From Sulfurovum sp. (lineage in GTDB: Bacteria; Campylobacterota; Campylobacteria; Campylobacterales; Sulfurovaceae): a stretch of 37,117 nucleotides of DNA. Made by a program: the position numbers and the translations under genes. Each line of letters opens with the position of its first letter. Position 1 is the stretch's first letter. The notes under the pieces are model-generated. The model ran no database searches and was not told where the DNA came from. It saw only the letters and a program-made list of their open reading frames with translations. Shown here piece by piece: positions 1 to 10,224 of this stretch. Where the stretch lies: assembly GCA_020721345.1 (NCBI GenBank), contig DYMX01000013.1:1-37117 (forward strand), read 5' to 3'.

Positions 1-82
1 CACTATATCAAATAAATCTACTTTTTAGAACTTACACAGTTAGATTTACGCTCCCGATAAATTTATCTTAATTTATATTTTT

Positions 83-394
83 TTAATCTAAATAAGAACA
101 ACAATAGTCAGTCGGCATAAAAACCTCTAGATCAAAAGAACTATGTGTGGGTACATTAAAGGTTGTAGGAGTTGTTATCTCCATCCATTCATCTGAACCT
201 GCAAGTTTAACTTTCAGATGACCGGCAAGTATCTCCATATCTTCTGCTTTGTCTGTTCCAAAATTATATGTACCTGGAAGCATTATCCCTAAAGTTTTTT
301 TTGTTCCATCATTAAAAAGAATTGTTCTGCTGGTCACTTTACCGTCAAAGTATATATTTGCTTCTTTGACTACTTCTACATTTTTAAAATTCAT
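83..394 (-). CDS. ppnP: Pyrimidine/purine nucleoside phosphorylase (PpnP/DUF1255 family)
   Basis: Small cupin-like protein; motifs '[15 protein letters not shown]' and '[13 protein letters not shown]' are typical of the PpnP family. Confidence 0.85.
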   Translation of the reverse strand: MNFKNVEVVKEANIYFDGKVTSRTILFNDGTKKTLGIMLPGTYNFGTDKAEDMEILAGHLKVKLAGSDEWMEITTPTTFNVPTHSSFDLEVFMPTDYCCSYLD

Positions 395-408
395 TATTGA
401 TTCCTTTA

Positions 409-918
409 CTATTGATTTGTTTTTACAAAAAGACCAAGCATTTTATCTTTTTTTACTTTAGTATAATCATCTGCTTTTCCATTCATGCAGATATATATTC
501 CTTTTTTATCGCAATTTGCCAAAAGTCCGCAACTCATAGCAAAATTTGCCGTAGCTTCTATGGGATCTATACTAAAAGGCACCATTGCCCCAGTTATTAC
601 TATCTGTTTATCCTTAATACTCGCATCCAAAAACTCGGCAGTAATATGCATAGTATCTGTTCCGTGGATAATGATAAACTTTTCTATTTCTTTGTAGTTC
701 TTTATGGTTTGGAGAATTAGTTCTCTATCGCTGTCTAAAAATTCCAAACTGTCTTTTCCTATGATATTGACTATTGCAAATTCACAAAGCCAATTTTTCA
801 TAATTTTTTTCAAAGCGCCACAGTTACTATCTACAAATAGCTCTCCGCTCTTTGGATTATAGTATTTGTTGAAAGTACCGCCTGTATTAATAATCAAAAT
901 ATCACTCATAACGCTCAT
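409..918 (-). CDS. Single-domain asparaginase-family protein
   Basis: Asparaginase N-terminal motifs 'IINTGGTF' and 'IIHGTDTM', plus '[10 protein letters not shown]'; only 169 aa, so the C-terminal domain is absent. Confidence 0.8.
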   Translation of the reverse strand: MSVMSDILIINTGGTFNKYYNPKSGELFVDSNCGALKKIMKNWLCEFAIVNIIGKDSLEFLDSDRELILQTIKNYKEIEKFIIIHGTDTMHITAEFLDASIKDKQIVITGAMVPFSIDPIEATANFAMSCGLLANCDKKGIYICMNGKADDYTKVKKDKMLGLFVKTNQ

Positions 919-986
919 CTCCTGAGTAGTATTTTATCTTATTAGTGGTAAAATATTACAAATTTTTTATGTGGAGATATTTACAG

Positions 987-1811
987 ATGATAATGCAAGG
1001 CAAAAAAGGTGTTATTTTAGGAATTGCAAATAAAAAGTCAATTGCTTACGGCATAGCAAAAGCTTGTGAAGAGCAGGGCGCAACGATGGCTATCACTTTT
1101 TTAAATGAAAGATTTGAAGAGAAACTTGCTCCCGTGGCTGATGAGCTAAACTGTAACGGCAGATTTTATCCATGTGATGTAAGCAAACCGGAAGAGATAG
1201 CAACACTTAGAGAGTCATTAAAGAAAGATCTGGGAGAGATCGACTTTGTGGTTCACTCAATAGCATTTGCGCCAAAAGAGGGGCTTAGCGGAAGATTTGT
1301 TGATATTAGCAAAGAAGCCTTTGATATTGCAATGGATATTTCTGTATATTCACTCATTGAATTGGCAAGAGAGCTTAAACCGATTATGAGCAGCAACTGC
1401 TCCATATTAACGCTTAGCTACTATGGAGGCGTGAAATATATACCAAATTACAACCTAATGGGTGTAGCAAAAGCGGCATTGGAGATGACTACAAAATATT
1501 TAGCAGAAGATCTTGGAAAAGACGGCATAAGAGTTAATGCTATCAGTGCAGGACCCATAAAAACACTTGCGGCTGCAGGCATTGGCGATTTTAGCTTTAT
1601 GCTCAAATGGAATTCAGCACATGCTCCTTTGAAACAAAATGTAACTATCGAACAAGTAGGAAATAGCGGTATGTATCTTCTCTCTAACCTTAGCAGCGGA
1701 GTAACAGGCGAAATACATTATGTAGATGCCGGATACAACATCATGGGTATGCCTGCGGTTAAATTTGACGAGAACGGCAAGCCGCATATTGCGTGGAACG
1801 GTGAGAACTAA
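987..1811 (+). CDS. fabI: Enoyl-[acyl-carrier-protein] reductase (NADH), FabI
   Basis: 'GKKGVILGIANKKSIAYGIAKA', 'LTLSYYGGVKYIPNYNLMGVAKAALE' and 'SAGPIKTLAAAGI' are FabI signatures. Start placed at ATG 987 after a GGAG RBS. Confidence 0.95.
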   Translation: MIMQGKKGVILGIANKKSIAYGIAKACEEQGATMAITFLNERFEEKLAPVADELNCNGRFYPCDVSKPEEIATLRESLKKDLGEIDFVVHSIAFAPKEGLSGRFVDISKEAFDIAMDISVYSLIELARELKPIMSSNCSILTLSYYGGVKYIPNYNLMGVAKAALEMTTKYLAEDLGKDGIRVNAISAGPIKTLAAAGIGDFSFMLKWNSAHAPLKQNVTIEQVGNSGMYLLSNLSSGVTGEIHYVDAGYNIMGMPAVKFDENGKPHIAWNGEN

Positions 1812-1814
1812 TAA

Positions 1815-2570
1815 TTGGAAGATTCTCAAAACTATATTGACAAAAAAGCGAAATTAGCCAAAATACTCACTATTTACGGTAGAAATGCCGTAAGTGAAGC
1901 GCTTGATGAACTCTCTATTACTCCAAGTAAACTTCATCTCTCTTCTTCAAACAAAAGCGCAAAAGTCATTGACGATATGATATCTATTTGCAACAAAAAA
2001 GACATTGAGGTGGCGTATCACGACAAAATGACACTCTCGAGAATATCAAAAAATGCCAAACAAGATCAAGGCGTAGCCCTTGACATCATAATGGACAATT
2101 TTGTAAACGAAGATGAATTTATAGCAAATAATATCAATTATAGGCTGCTTGTTATTGACGGTGTATCAAATCCGCAAAATTTAGGTATGATCATCCGCTC
2201 TGCCGCAGCAGGGGAGATAGATGCCATCATAATTCCAAGCAAAGGCACATCTTCTATAAACTCTCTTGTGATAAAAGCTAGTGTCGGAACGATATTTAAA
2301 ATGCCTATCATAATTTCTAACAACTTAAGCGAAACATTAAAAAAATTCAAAGCCCGTGGCGCTGTTATTTATACCCTTAGCCTAGATGCCAAAGAATCTT
2401 ACAAGGATATATCATATACCGAAAAGAGCATATTTGTTTTGGGCAATGAAACAACGGGAGTAAGCTATCAGATACAGCGTCTTAGCGACAAAAGTATAAT
2501 CATACCGATGAACAGAGGAGTCGAGTCACTCAATGTTGCCGTAACTGCATCGTTACTTGCGTTTATATAA
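1815..2570 (+). CDS. TrmH/SpoU-family RNA 2'-O-methyltransferase (RlmB-like)
   Basis: SPOUT motifs 'LVIDGVSNPQNLGMIIRSAAA', 'FVLGNETTGVS' and 'IIIPMNRGVESLNVAVTASLLAF'; TTG start. Confidence 0.88.
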   Translation: MEDSQNYIDKKAKLAKILTIYGRNAVSEALDELSITPSKLHLSSSNKSAKVIDDMISICNKKDIEVAYHDKMTLSRISKNAKQDQGVALDIIMDNFVNEDEFIANNINYRLLVIDGVSNPQNLGMIIRSAAAGEIDAIIIPSKGTSSINSLVIKASVGTIFKMPIIISNNLSETLKKFKARGAVIYTLSLDAKESYKDISYTEKSIFVLGNETTGVSYQIQRLSDKSIIIPMNRGVESLNVAVTASLLAFI

Positions 2571-2651
2571 AAACTTGAATTTATAGTTGACATTAAATTT
2601 CATGATGTAATTGATTTTAAAATAAATAAAAAGGTCTACATAAATAGTTGG

Positions 2652-2906
2652 ATAATAATTAAATACTTGCTTACTTCTATAGTCGTGGTTCTTGTTTCTG
2701 AAATAGCAAAACGCAGTGATAAACTCGGCGGTTTACTCGCGGCACTTCCTCTTATTACTTTTTTGACATTAATTTGGCTTTATGTTGAAAATCAAAGTAC
2801 TGAAAAAATAGCTAATCATGCTTGGTATACATTTTGGTATGTTGTGCCGACATTGCCTATGTTTTTATCATTTCCTCTGCTGTTGGAAAAAATTGGTTTA
2901 TGGTAA
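2652..2906 (+). pseudogene. DUF3147-family membrane protein, apparently truncated at both ends
   Basis: 'SEIAKRSDKLGGLLAALPLITFLTLIWLYVENQSTEKIANHAWYTFWYVVPTLPMFLSFPLLLEKIGLW' resembles the DUF3147 core but stops right after the third hydrophobic segment. Coding-like sequence (WIIIKYLLTS) continues upstream with no ATG. Confidence 0.55.
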
Positions 2907-2916
2907 ATAACAAAAA

Positions 2917-3834
2917 TTAATTTTTCAATATATTTAGCGCATCTCTATATATAGGCTCATCTATAAAGCCGTATCTGTCATCCATGAAACCGTTCATGCC
3001 TTTTGAGGAGTTGAGCTCAAAAATCTCTTTTATATATTTGGCCCTCAATATCTGCGTTTTGTCTATATCAAAAATCTCATTGGCGATCACAGCCTGCTTC
3101 GGTCCCATGCAGGCTTTTGATGTGAATCCCATATTTTTTTCATATTCACACCACTTGCGAAACTCATCTGTATCGTTATAGTCTTGATACATAAAAGAAA
3201 CTGGATGAATATTTGCTGTTTTGCACTCTATGAGGAATTTTGCCAAAATATAGTCTATAGCAGGGTTGGCGATTTTGACTAGTGATTGCGTCAGATCTAG
3301 GGATGCTAACAAGTCGAGTATTCCTAGGTTTGCAGTAGTTATGCGATCGTCAATTTTAAGTGCTCTTATATCAGCAAAAGCCTCTTTGGTTTCTAACGAA
3401 AAATGAAGCTCATGATCTTTGTTTAAAATTTTTAGAGCCGACTCAAGTTCTTTTGAACTTTTAACTTTAGCAAGCCTGATCGCATCAAAACCAAAATCAT
3501 TCAAAAATTCTATCTCTTCTTTGCCTCCCTCATCAAAAGGGTTTGTGCGAATAACTATAAAACTTTTTGAATTTTGCATATTTGATAAAAAAAGAGCTAT
3601 GTTATACAGCGCCTCTTTTTTTCTTGACGGTGCGATGGCATCTTCGAGATTAAGTGTGATTACATCAGCTACATTTTCATCAAGAGTATTTAAATGTTTT
3701 AAATTGAGCGGATTTAGCATCATGTTTGAGCGATGAGGAGTGTTTATGCATAGAGGTTTCTTGCTGTTTCCAAACAGTTTCTTTTTTTCTTTCAGGCTCA
3801 TTTGTTCAAATATATCCAAATCATCAAATATCAT
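2917..3834 (-). CDS. HpcH/HpaI aldolase / citrate lyase beta-subunit (CitE-like) family protein
   Basis: 'VADVITLNLEDAIAPSRKKEAL', 'VIRTNPF', 'LHFSLETKEAFADI' and 'GFTSKACMGPKQ' fit the CitE family. Internal start chosen after GAGAG RBS. Confidence 0.8.
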   Translation of the reverse strand: MIFDDLDIFEQMSLKEKKKLFGNSKKPLCINTPHRSNMMLNPLNLKHLNTLDENVADVITLNLEDAIAPSRKKEALYNIALFLSNMQNSKSFIVIRTNPFDEGGKEEIEFLNDFGFDAIRLAKVKSSKELESALKILNKDHELHFSLETKEAFADIRALKIDDRITTANLGILDLLASLDLTQSLVKIANPAIDYILAKFLIECKTANIHPVSFMYQDYNDTDEFRKWCEYEKNMGFTSKACMGPKQAVIANEIFDIDKTQILRAKYIKEIFELNSSKGMNGFMDDRYGFIDEPIYRDALNILKN

Positions 3835-3907
3835 ATGCTCTCTTTTCAATCTAGGTAAAATGGTATTGATAGTATAATACAAAAACTAAAAATCCAAAAG
3901 GTAATTT

Positions 3908-4603
3908 TTGAAGAAAATATTCTCGATCTTATCATTATCGACCATTCTTTTTGCAAATAGCGGCTTTTTCTCATTTTTAAACAAAGACAATGAATATAAA
4001 AATAGAGCTGTCCTATCCATAAGTATGCAAAATGCATTTTGTCAAACACATAAAAACAAAAAAGAGTGCCAAATGGGTAGTAAAAAGATCCTAACTCTTC
4101 ACGGACTTTGGTTTCAGCCTAAAAATAGACAATACTGCAATGTAAGCAAAAAAATAATAGGCGCTGATAAAAATCACCAATGGTACAGACTGCCGGATAT
4201 AAAGATGGATCATAGAACAAGGGAAGAACTTTTAACAGCTATGCCCAGCGTTGCTACAGATCTTCATGAGCACGAATGGTACAAGCACGGAACATGCTCA
4301 AACTTTGGCAGTAATGAATATTTTATGAGATCGATCGGCTACTTTAAGCAATTTGAGAATAGTAAGGCGGGAAGACTGGTGTATTCAAAAAGAGGAAATA
4401 TACTCTATATTGATGAACTAAGAAAAAGTTTTGATGAAAGTTTTGGAAATGAAGCTTCAAAAAAAATTGAGATGATGTGTGAAAACGGAAAGGTTACAGA
4501 AATAAGAATAAATCTTGGCAATTACACGACCCAGAACTTAAACAATGCCGTAACTAACGGCATAAATGTTAAAAAATCTTGTAAAAGCGGTATGGTAATT
4601 TGA
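3908..4603 (+). CDS. Ribonuclease T2 family protein, likely secreted
   Basis: CAS motifs 'LTLHGLWFQ' and 'HEWYKHGTCS'; N-terminal signal-peptide-like segment; alternative start codon. Confidence 0.88.
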   Translation: MKKIFSILSLSTILFANSGFFSFLNKDNEYKNRAVLSISMQNAFCQTHKNKKECQMGSKKILTLHGLWFQPKNRQYCNVSKKIIGADKNHQWYRLPDIKMDHRTREELLTAMPSVATDLHEHEWYKHGTCSNFGSNEYFMRSIGYFKQFENSKAGRLVYSKRGNILYIDELRKSFDESFGNEASKKIEMMCENGKVTEIRINLGNYTTQNLNNAVTNGINVKKSCKSGMVI

Positions 4604-5877
4604 AAAAAGTTAATGAGATCTGTGAGCTCCTGAAAAGAGAAAATGTTTTTTTAACAGGCGGGGCAGGGGTAGGGAAAAGCTATACTACATTAAAAGTTAT
4701 AGATAATTTTAAAAAAATGGGCAAAAATGTAGTATCGCTTGGCTCAACTGGTGTAAGCGCTGTCGCAGTTAATGGCATGACGGTACATAGTTTTTTTGTT
4801 TTTGGCATAGCAAATTCACTAGAAGAACTTGAAATGGGAGACAAGAGATCAAAACATAGACTTGCAGAGCTTAAAAAGATAATTTCAAATACAGACTTAA
4901 TTGTAATAGATGAAATATCCATGATAAGCGCTAGTCTGATTGATATGATAGCCTATAGGCTTGATTCGATGAATTTTTTAGGCAAGATTTTGTTTGTAGG
5001 AGATTTTTTCCAGCTTAGCCCCATTGTAAAACATAAAGAAAATGTAGGCTTATTTGATAGCTTGCTTTTTGCATTTGAAAGTAGTTCATGGCAAAATTTT
5101 GCTCCAATAACCGTAGAACTTACCAAAATGCATAGAACGCACGATATGCATTTTACAAAGATATTATCCAAGATCAGAAAAGGTGAAGCTGATACGCAAG
5201 TCATTGAATATATAAAATTATTACAACAAAACACGGCTTTGGAAAATTCAACATATCTATTTGGCAAAAACGAACATGTTGAAAAGATGAACAGGGATAA
5301 GATTGCAGAGCTGTCGTCGCCTGCTGTAACTCTGATAGCTCAAAATAGCAGCATAAAAAATGTTCTTGAGAGTAAAGTTGCAAATTGGCAGAAATCTCTT
5401 CCGGTACCTGATACATTAACTCTAAAAGTCGGCGCTCCGGTGCTTTTTTGCGTAAATAAATGGGGCAAATATGCAAATGGCGAAAGAGGTATCATAAAAG
5501 AGATAACTGCTGAAGCTATCATAGTGGAAAAAAATGATAGTTTTGTTCGTGTAGAGCCTCATGTTTTTGAACTTGGAGAGTTTCATGCAGATAGTGACGG
5601 TAAGCTAAAATCAATTACGTTGGCAACCATGTCACAGTTTCCTTTGAAGCTGGCCTATGCCATCACAATACACAAATCACAAGGCATGAGTATAGACAAT
5701 CTTGTCTGCAATGTAGATAATATTTTCACGCCGAGTCAATTTTATGTCGCACTTTCCCGCGCTACGAACCCAAAAACCCTAAAGGTTGATTATAATGGCG
5801 GCAACTTGGAATATTATCTAAAGAGGGTTATCTCTATTGACCAAAGAGTAGTAGAATTTTACAACAGTGTCATATAG
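4600..5877 (+). CDS. PIF1/RecD-like ATP-dependent DNA helicase
   Basis: Walker A 'LTGGAGVGKSYT', Walker B 'LIVIDEISMIS', motif III-like 'FVGDFFQLSP', C-terminal 'AYAITIHKSQGMSID' and 'FYVALSRATNPK'. Confidence 0.88.
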   Translation: MKKVNEICELLKRENVFLTGGAGVGKSYTTLKVIDNFKKMGKNVVSLGSTGVSAVAVNGMTVHSFFVFGIANSLEELEMGDKRSKHRLAELKKIISNTDLIVIDEISMISASLIDMIAYRLDSMNFLGKILFVGDFFQLSPIVKHKENVGLFDSLLFAFESSSWQNFAPITVELTKMHRTHDMHFTKILSKIRKGEADTQVIEYIKLLQQNTALENSTYLFGKNEHVEKMNRDKIAELSSPAVTLIAQNSSIKNVLESKVANWQKSLPVPDTLTLKVGAPVLFCVNKWGKYANGERGIIKEITAEAIIVEKNDSFVRVEPHVFELGEFHADSDGKLKSITLATMSQFPLKLAYAITIHKSQGMSIDNLVCNVDNIFTPSQFYVALSRATNPKTLKVDYNGGNLEYYLKRVISIDQRVVEFYNSVI

Positions 5878-6559
5878 TTGCCAAAGAGATATTTCCAACT
5901 TTTTTGATAACTATTTTTTGTTTTTTTACAACACTTAAGTCTCCGTCAAGCTCCAATACATTGTAATAATTTTTCAAATCTATCTCTATCGAATCATTAA
6001 TTTGTCCATATATGTTGAAAAATCTTTTAAATTTTAACGGCGTAAAGACAAAAAATCTGCTTTTAGAAAAAAGTAAAAACGGTGTAGCTAGTAAATGAAA
6101 CGGCAGCAAAAACATGGATGTGATTATATATCTCAATAAGCCTGTTTTTAAAAATCCAAATCTTAATACTTCAGATAAAAATATATGAGCAACATCACTT
6201 GAGTTGCCGCAAGAAAATAAAAATATTTTTTTATCTATAGCATAAAAAGGTATGGTTATATTTTTGATATGCTCATTGTTAGATATAGATGAAAGTATCT
6301 TCTCAAAACTCGGCAATCTGTGTATTTTGGCTACAACATTAAATGATCCGGTTGGATTAATGATGAAAGGAGGAATTAAAGAAGTCTCAAATTTGTGATA
6401 AATATCTTTAAGCGTCCTTCTGATAGCCCCGTCGCCGCCGGTAACGAGTATATAATCATACTCGGAAATATTTTCTATTGAATTTATATTTCCAAGCGGA
6501 GTATAGACAATCTCCAGATTTTGAAACTCTATATGTTTTCCAACCGAGAGAATTTTCAT
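5870..6559 (-). CDS. Diacylglycerol kinase catalytic domain (lipid kinase) family protein
   Basis: 'DYILVTGGDGAIRRTLKDI' and 'FIINPTGSFNVVAK' match the DAGK-cat GGDG and downstream motifs. Confidence 0.75.
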   Translation of the reverse strand: MKILSVGKHIEFQNLEIVYTPLGNINSIENISEYDYILVTGGDGAIRRTLKDIYHKFETSLIPPFIINPTGSFNVVAKIHRLPSFEKILSSISNNEHIKNITIPFYAIDKKIFLFSCGNSSDVAHIFLSEVLRFGFLKTGLLRYIITSMFLLPFHLLATPFLLFSKSRFFVFTPLKFKRFFNIYGQINDSIEIDLKNYYNVLELDGDLSVVKKQKIVIKKVGNISLATI

Positions 6560-6973
6560 CTATTTGGCGCTTTTTGCTTTATAGTCATTTTTTATTTGAT
6601 TTAAGATTTCCACTAAATCATCTTTGTTTTTTGCGCCCATTAGAGGGTCGTGCAACTCTTTACCATCACTGGAAACAAAATACAAAGTAGGAGTACCAAA
6701 TGGCTCCATCGCTCCTTTTGGCAGTGTGTTAGCTTTTGAAATATCTATAAATTTTACTTCAAAATCACTATCAAGTATTTTTTTGACATCAGCTTTTTTA
6801 AATGTATTTTTGAGCAGCTCACATGAACCGCAGCCGCTCTGTTCAACAAAGAAAATGGATATTTTATCAGTTTGCGCAACTTGCTCGGTAGCAGATGCCG
6901 CATCTTTCGAGTCAGAGCAAGCAATTACAAATAACGACAATATTGCTAACAACAAAAACTTTATATTTTTCAT
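6560..6973 (-). CDS. Thioredoxin-fold lipoprotein
   Basis: Lipobox-like 'LFVIACSDS', redox motif 'SGCGSCELLKNTF', and 'GTPTLYFVSSDGKEL'. Confidence 0.8.
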   Translation of the reverse strand: MKNIKFLLLAILSLFVIACSDSKDAASATEQVAQTDKISIFFVEQSGCGSCELLKNTFKKADVKKILDSDFEVKFIDISKANTLPKGAMEPFGTPTLYFVSSDGKELHDPLMGAKNKDDLVEILNQIKNDYKAKSAK

Positions 6974-6982
6974 ACTGCTATC

Positions 6983-7969
6983 CTATTGATTAAATAAATC
7001 ATACTCTTGCTGCAAAGTAGGAAGTATGGATTTGTCCAAATTATATACAAATGCGTAGTTGTATGTCAACTGTTTTAGTTTTTGCTGCACATCATGAATA
7101 TCGTCAAACCAGACAGGATTTTTCTCTAAATCCATTTTTGTCTTTTTGGGAGTTAGTATTATGCTTCTTATCCATTTGAGACGAAAAAATATATACTCAT
7201 TTGCTTCATAGATATCTTTAAGGTTATCTATAAATATTACGGCTTTTTCGCTTTTTGAGCTTGACTGGATCCTTAGCTGATTGTCTATAAAAACCGGAAC
7301 AAAATGTTTTGTATATCTTATCTTTTCTATATCATACCTAAGGTGATGCGCTTGTAAAAAATGCAATACTTTTGTCAAGTGCTCCATGTGAAAAGGGACT
7401 ATATCATAGTTTTGATACACATAGCCGTCCATTTTAAAACTGCATTTAAACAGTGTATCGGAAATGAGCTGATAGTCCATCTCTTTGTCAAGTCTTGCAA
7501 TATTTGGCTTAATGGTAGTAAGCAGCTCTTCGTCATCTCCGACAAAAAGCAGATCGTTACTATTTACTATCTGTTCAAATGTTTTTCTCCAATCATTTGA
7601 GAGAATATTTATATTTCTTTTATCGACCGCAACCATTTTTAAAAAACTTAATTCATGGGTATTTAGCAGATATATATCTATCTCTTTTTTTAGCAAAACA
7701 TACCGTACAAGCTTCATAGCAGCAAGCTTTATATCGCTTACTTTTATCCATGCTATCTCGCTATCATTTCTGACTATGTCGTCATTATCAAAAATAACGG
7801 CATACGCGCCATTACTAAGCGCACTGTCAATATCCTCCTGACTTGATGAAAAAAACAGATCGCCTTGTTCTACTTTTGACGGATAAACCGTAGCGCTATT
7901 GACCGATTGTATTTTCGGAGTGCCTATAAGCTCTCCGTTTGTTATATTTATTACATCACTTATATTCAT
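6983..7969 (-). CDS. MurE/MurF N-terminal-domain-like protein lacking an evident ATP-binding motif
   Basis: 'INITNGELIGTP...VNSATVYPSKVEQGDLFFSSSQEDIDSALSNGAYAVIFDND' resembles the Mur ligase N-terminal substrate domain; no GTxGKT motif anywhere in the 328 aa. Confidence 0.6.
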   Translation of the reverse strand: MNISDVINITNGELIGTPKIQSVNSATVYPSKVEQGDLFFSSSQEDIDSALSNGAYAVIFDNDDIVRNDSEIAWIKVSDIKLAAMKLVRYVLLKKEIDIYLLNTHELSFLKMVAVDKRNINILSNDWRKTFEQIVNSNDLLFVGDDEELLTTIKPNIARLDKEMDYQLISDTLFKCSFKMDGYVYQNYDIVPFHMEHLTKVLHFLQAHHLRYDIEKIRYTKHFVPVFIDNQLRIQSSSKSEKAVIFIDNLKDIYEANEYIFFRLKWIRSIILTPKKTKMDLEKNPVWFDDIHDVQQKLKQLTYNYAFVYNLDKSILPTLQQEYDLFNQ

Positions 7970-9915
7970 TATTTAACCGGTGTCCCTGCAGTTTTTGGCG
8001 CTTCGGGACGAAGAAGATGGAGCCCGTTTTCATCCTTTGCAGCTAAAAGCATTCCTTCACTTAGATTTCCCATGAGTTTTGCCGGTTTCAAGTTTGCTAC
8101 TACGCATACCTGTGTTCCTACTAGAGCCTCAGGAGCGTAAAACTCTTTGATACCTGCTACTATTTGTCTTGGGGCATCTTCGCCCACATCAACTTTTAAG
8201 AGCAATAATTTATCACTTTTTGGAAGTTCTTCTGCTTGCACGATAGTGCCTATTTTAAGAGATGTTTTAAAAAAATCATCTATGCCTATGAGCGCTACGC
8301 CTTCATCATTTTTGGCTTCATTCACTTTTGGCTCACTTTGCTTTTCATTATTTTTTTGAGGTTCATAAACTGCCATTAGAGGCTCTTCAATTCTTGGAAA
8401 TAGAGGAGGGATTTTTGATATCGTGAACTCCGGTAAACTTTTTTGCTCTATTGCAAAATTTTTCCATGAACCGTTATCTATCTCAAAATTAAGCGCATTT
8501 GCTATTTTTTTTGACACTACAGGCATTATAGGATAAAGCATGATCGAAACACGAGCAAGAATATTGGCGATAAGCGCAACTAAAGCCATTGCCTCCTCTG
8601 TTTTTTCTTCTTTCATAAGCGTCCATGGCTGATATTTGTCTATCGCTTTATTTGCAACGCCGATAGGTCTCCATAACTCTTCTAAATATCTATGCAATTG
8701 CATTTCATACAAAAACGGTTCTAATTTTGATATTGATTCATTAACTTCATTAAGCTCACTATCATAATATTTTGCGATATTTTTTGAATTTATTTTACTA
8801 TCAAAATATTTTTCACTCATACCGATAAGTCTGTTTAGAAGATTGCCCAGATCATTGCCGAGGTCAGAGTTGATCCTGTCAATTAGAGCTTTTTGGCTAA
8901 AGTCGCCGTCTCCTCCAAAAGGAACTTCTCTAAGCATGAAGTATCTAAAATTATCTATTCCGTAAGCATCTGCAACCTCTTTTGGATCGATAACATTACC
9001 TTTTGATTTGCTCATCTTTTCACCGTCTCTTGTCCACCATCCGTGAGCCGCAACATGCTTTGGAAGAGGCAGATCAAGACTCATCAAAAATGCCGGCCAA
9101 TATATCGCGTGAAATCTTAGTATATCTTTGCCTATTAGATGTACTCTTGCCGGCCAATATTTCATATTTTCTTCACCTGTACCGTACCCAAGCGCAGTTA
9201 CATAGTTCATAAGAGCGTCAAGCCAAACATACATTACATGCTTTTGATCGTCAAATTTTGCAGGCAGTTTAACGCCCCAGTCGAAACTTGTTCTCGTGAT
9301 AGAAAGGTCTTCTAAGCCGCCTTCGACAAATCTGATAACTTCATTTCTTTTGCTTTTTGGCAATATGCAATTTGGATTTTCATTGTACCAAGCAAGTAGT
9401 TTATCTTGATATTTTGACAATCTAAAGAAGTAACTCTCTTCTTCTACTATAGTTGTGCTTTTCCCACACTCTGGGCAAAACTCATCATCCACAAGCTGTG
9501 TTTTTGTAAAAAATGTTTCGCAGGATATACAGTAATGCCCGCTATAAACATCTTTGTATATATCGCCATTGTCAAACATCTTTTCAAATGCAACTTGAAC
9601 GCCTTTTTTGTGATGTTCGTCTGTTGTTCTGATAAAAGAATCGTAGCTGATATCAAAATCATCCCAAAGGTTTTTAAACGTAGCAGATATCTTGTCGGCA
9701 TATACTTTTGGACTTTCATTTCTTAGTTTTGCCGCTTCTTCTATCTTTTGACCGTGTTCATCCGTACCTGTCAAAAAGAACACATCATAACCTATCATTC
9801 TAGAGTATCTAGCTATGGTATCGGCTATGATAGTAGTATACGCGTGTCCTATATGAGCGACATCATTGACATAATAGATCGGTGTGGTGATATATACTGG
9901 TTTATTGCATTGCAT
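7969..9915 (-). CDS. metG: Methionyl-tRNA synthetase
   Basis: 'YITTPIYYVNDVAHIGHAYTT', 'GTDEHGQK', 'KMSKSKGN', and C-terminal tRNA-binding domain 'IGTIVQAEELPKSDKLLLLKVD'. Confidence 0.97.
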   Translation of the reverse strand: MQCNKPVYITTPIYYVNDVAHIGHAYTTIIADTIARYSRMIGYDVFFLTGTDEHGQKIEEAAKLRNESPKVYADKISATFKNLWDDFDISYDSFIRTTDEHHKKGVQVAFEKMFDNGDIYKDVYSGHYCISCETFFTKTQLVDDEFCPECGKSTTIVEEESYFFRLSKYQDKLLAWYNENPNCILPKSKRNEVIRFVEGGLEDLSITRTSFDWGVKLPAKFDDQKHVMYVWLDALMNYVTALGYGTGEENMKYWPARVHLIGKDILRFHAIYWPAFLMSLDLPLPKHVAAHGWWTRDGEKMSKSKGNVIDPKEVADAYGIDNFRYFMLREVPFGGDGDFSQKALIDRINSDLGNDLGNLLNRLIGMSEKYFDSKINSKNIAKYYDSELNEVNESISKLEPFLYEMQLHRYLEELWRPIGVANKAIDKYQPWTLMKEEKTEEAMALVALIANILARVSIMLYPIMPVVSKKIANALNFEIDNGSWKNFAIEQKSLPEFTISKIPPLFPRIEEPLMAVYEPQKNNEKQSEPKVNEAKNDEGVALIGIDDFFKTSLKIGTIVQAEELPKSDKLLLLKVDVGEDAPRQIVAGIKEFYAPEALVGTQVCVVANLKPAKLMGNLSEGMLLAAKDENGLHLLRPEAPKTAGTPVK

Positions 9916-10005
9916 GAAGCTTCCTTAACAAATGAGTTTGGGGATTTTACAAATGGAGTGTAAAATTGTATATGGATTGTATCTCAAAGTTGCTTTTAAA
10001 GGGAT

Positions 10006-10224
10006 TTAGAACTCAAAGCCTCCACCGTGTCCTTTGTTCATACTTTCATAAACAGCTTTCACATAAGCATCTCTAGTCTCACAATCAAAAAAAGCCTCAC
10101 ACTTAAAGCAGCTATCTAGATTTTTTGATTTTTGACACTCTGTAAGTTTGGATAGCTGTGTTTCTAGTTTTTCTTCCCAAATATCTTTAGTGTTTTTATC
10201 GACTTCGCTCAATTCAAACCCCAT
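10006..10224 (-). CDS. Conserved small cysteine-containing protein of unknown function
   Basis: 72-aa ORF overlapping the fbp stop by 11 nt; '[34 protein letters not shown]' looks like genuine coding sequence. Confidence 0.7.
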   Translation of the reverse strand: MGFELSEVDKNTKDIWEEKLETQLSKLTECQKSKNLDSCFKCEAFFDCETRDAYVKAVYESMNKGHGGGFEF

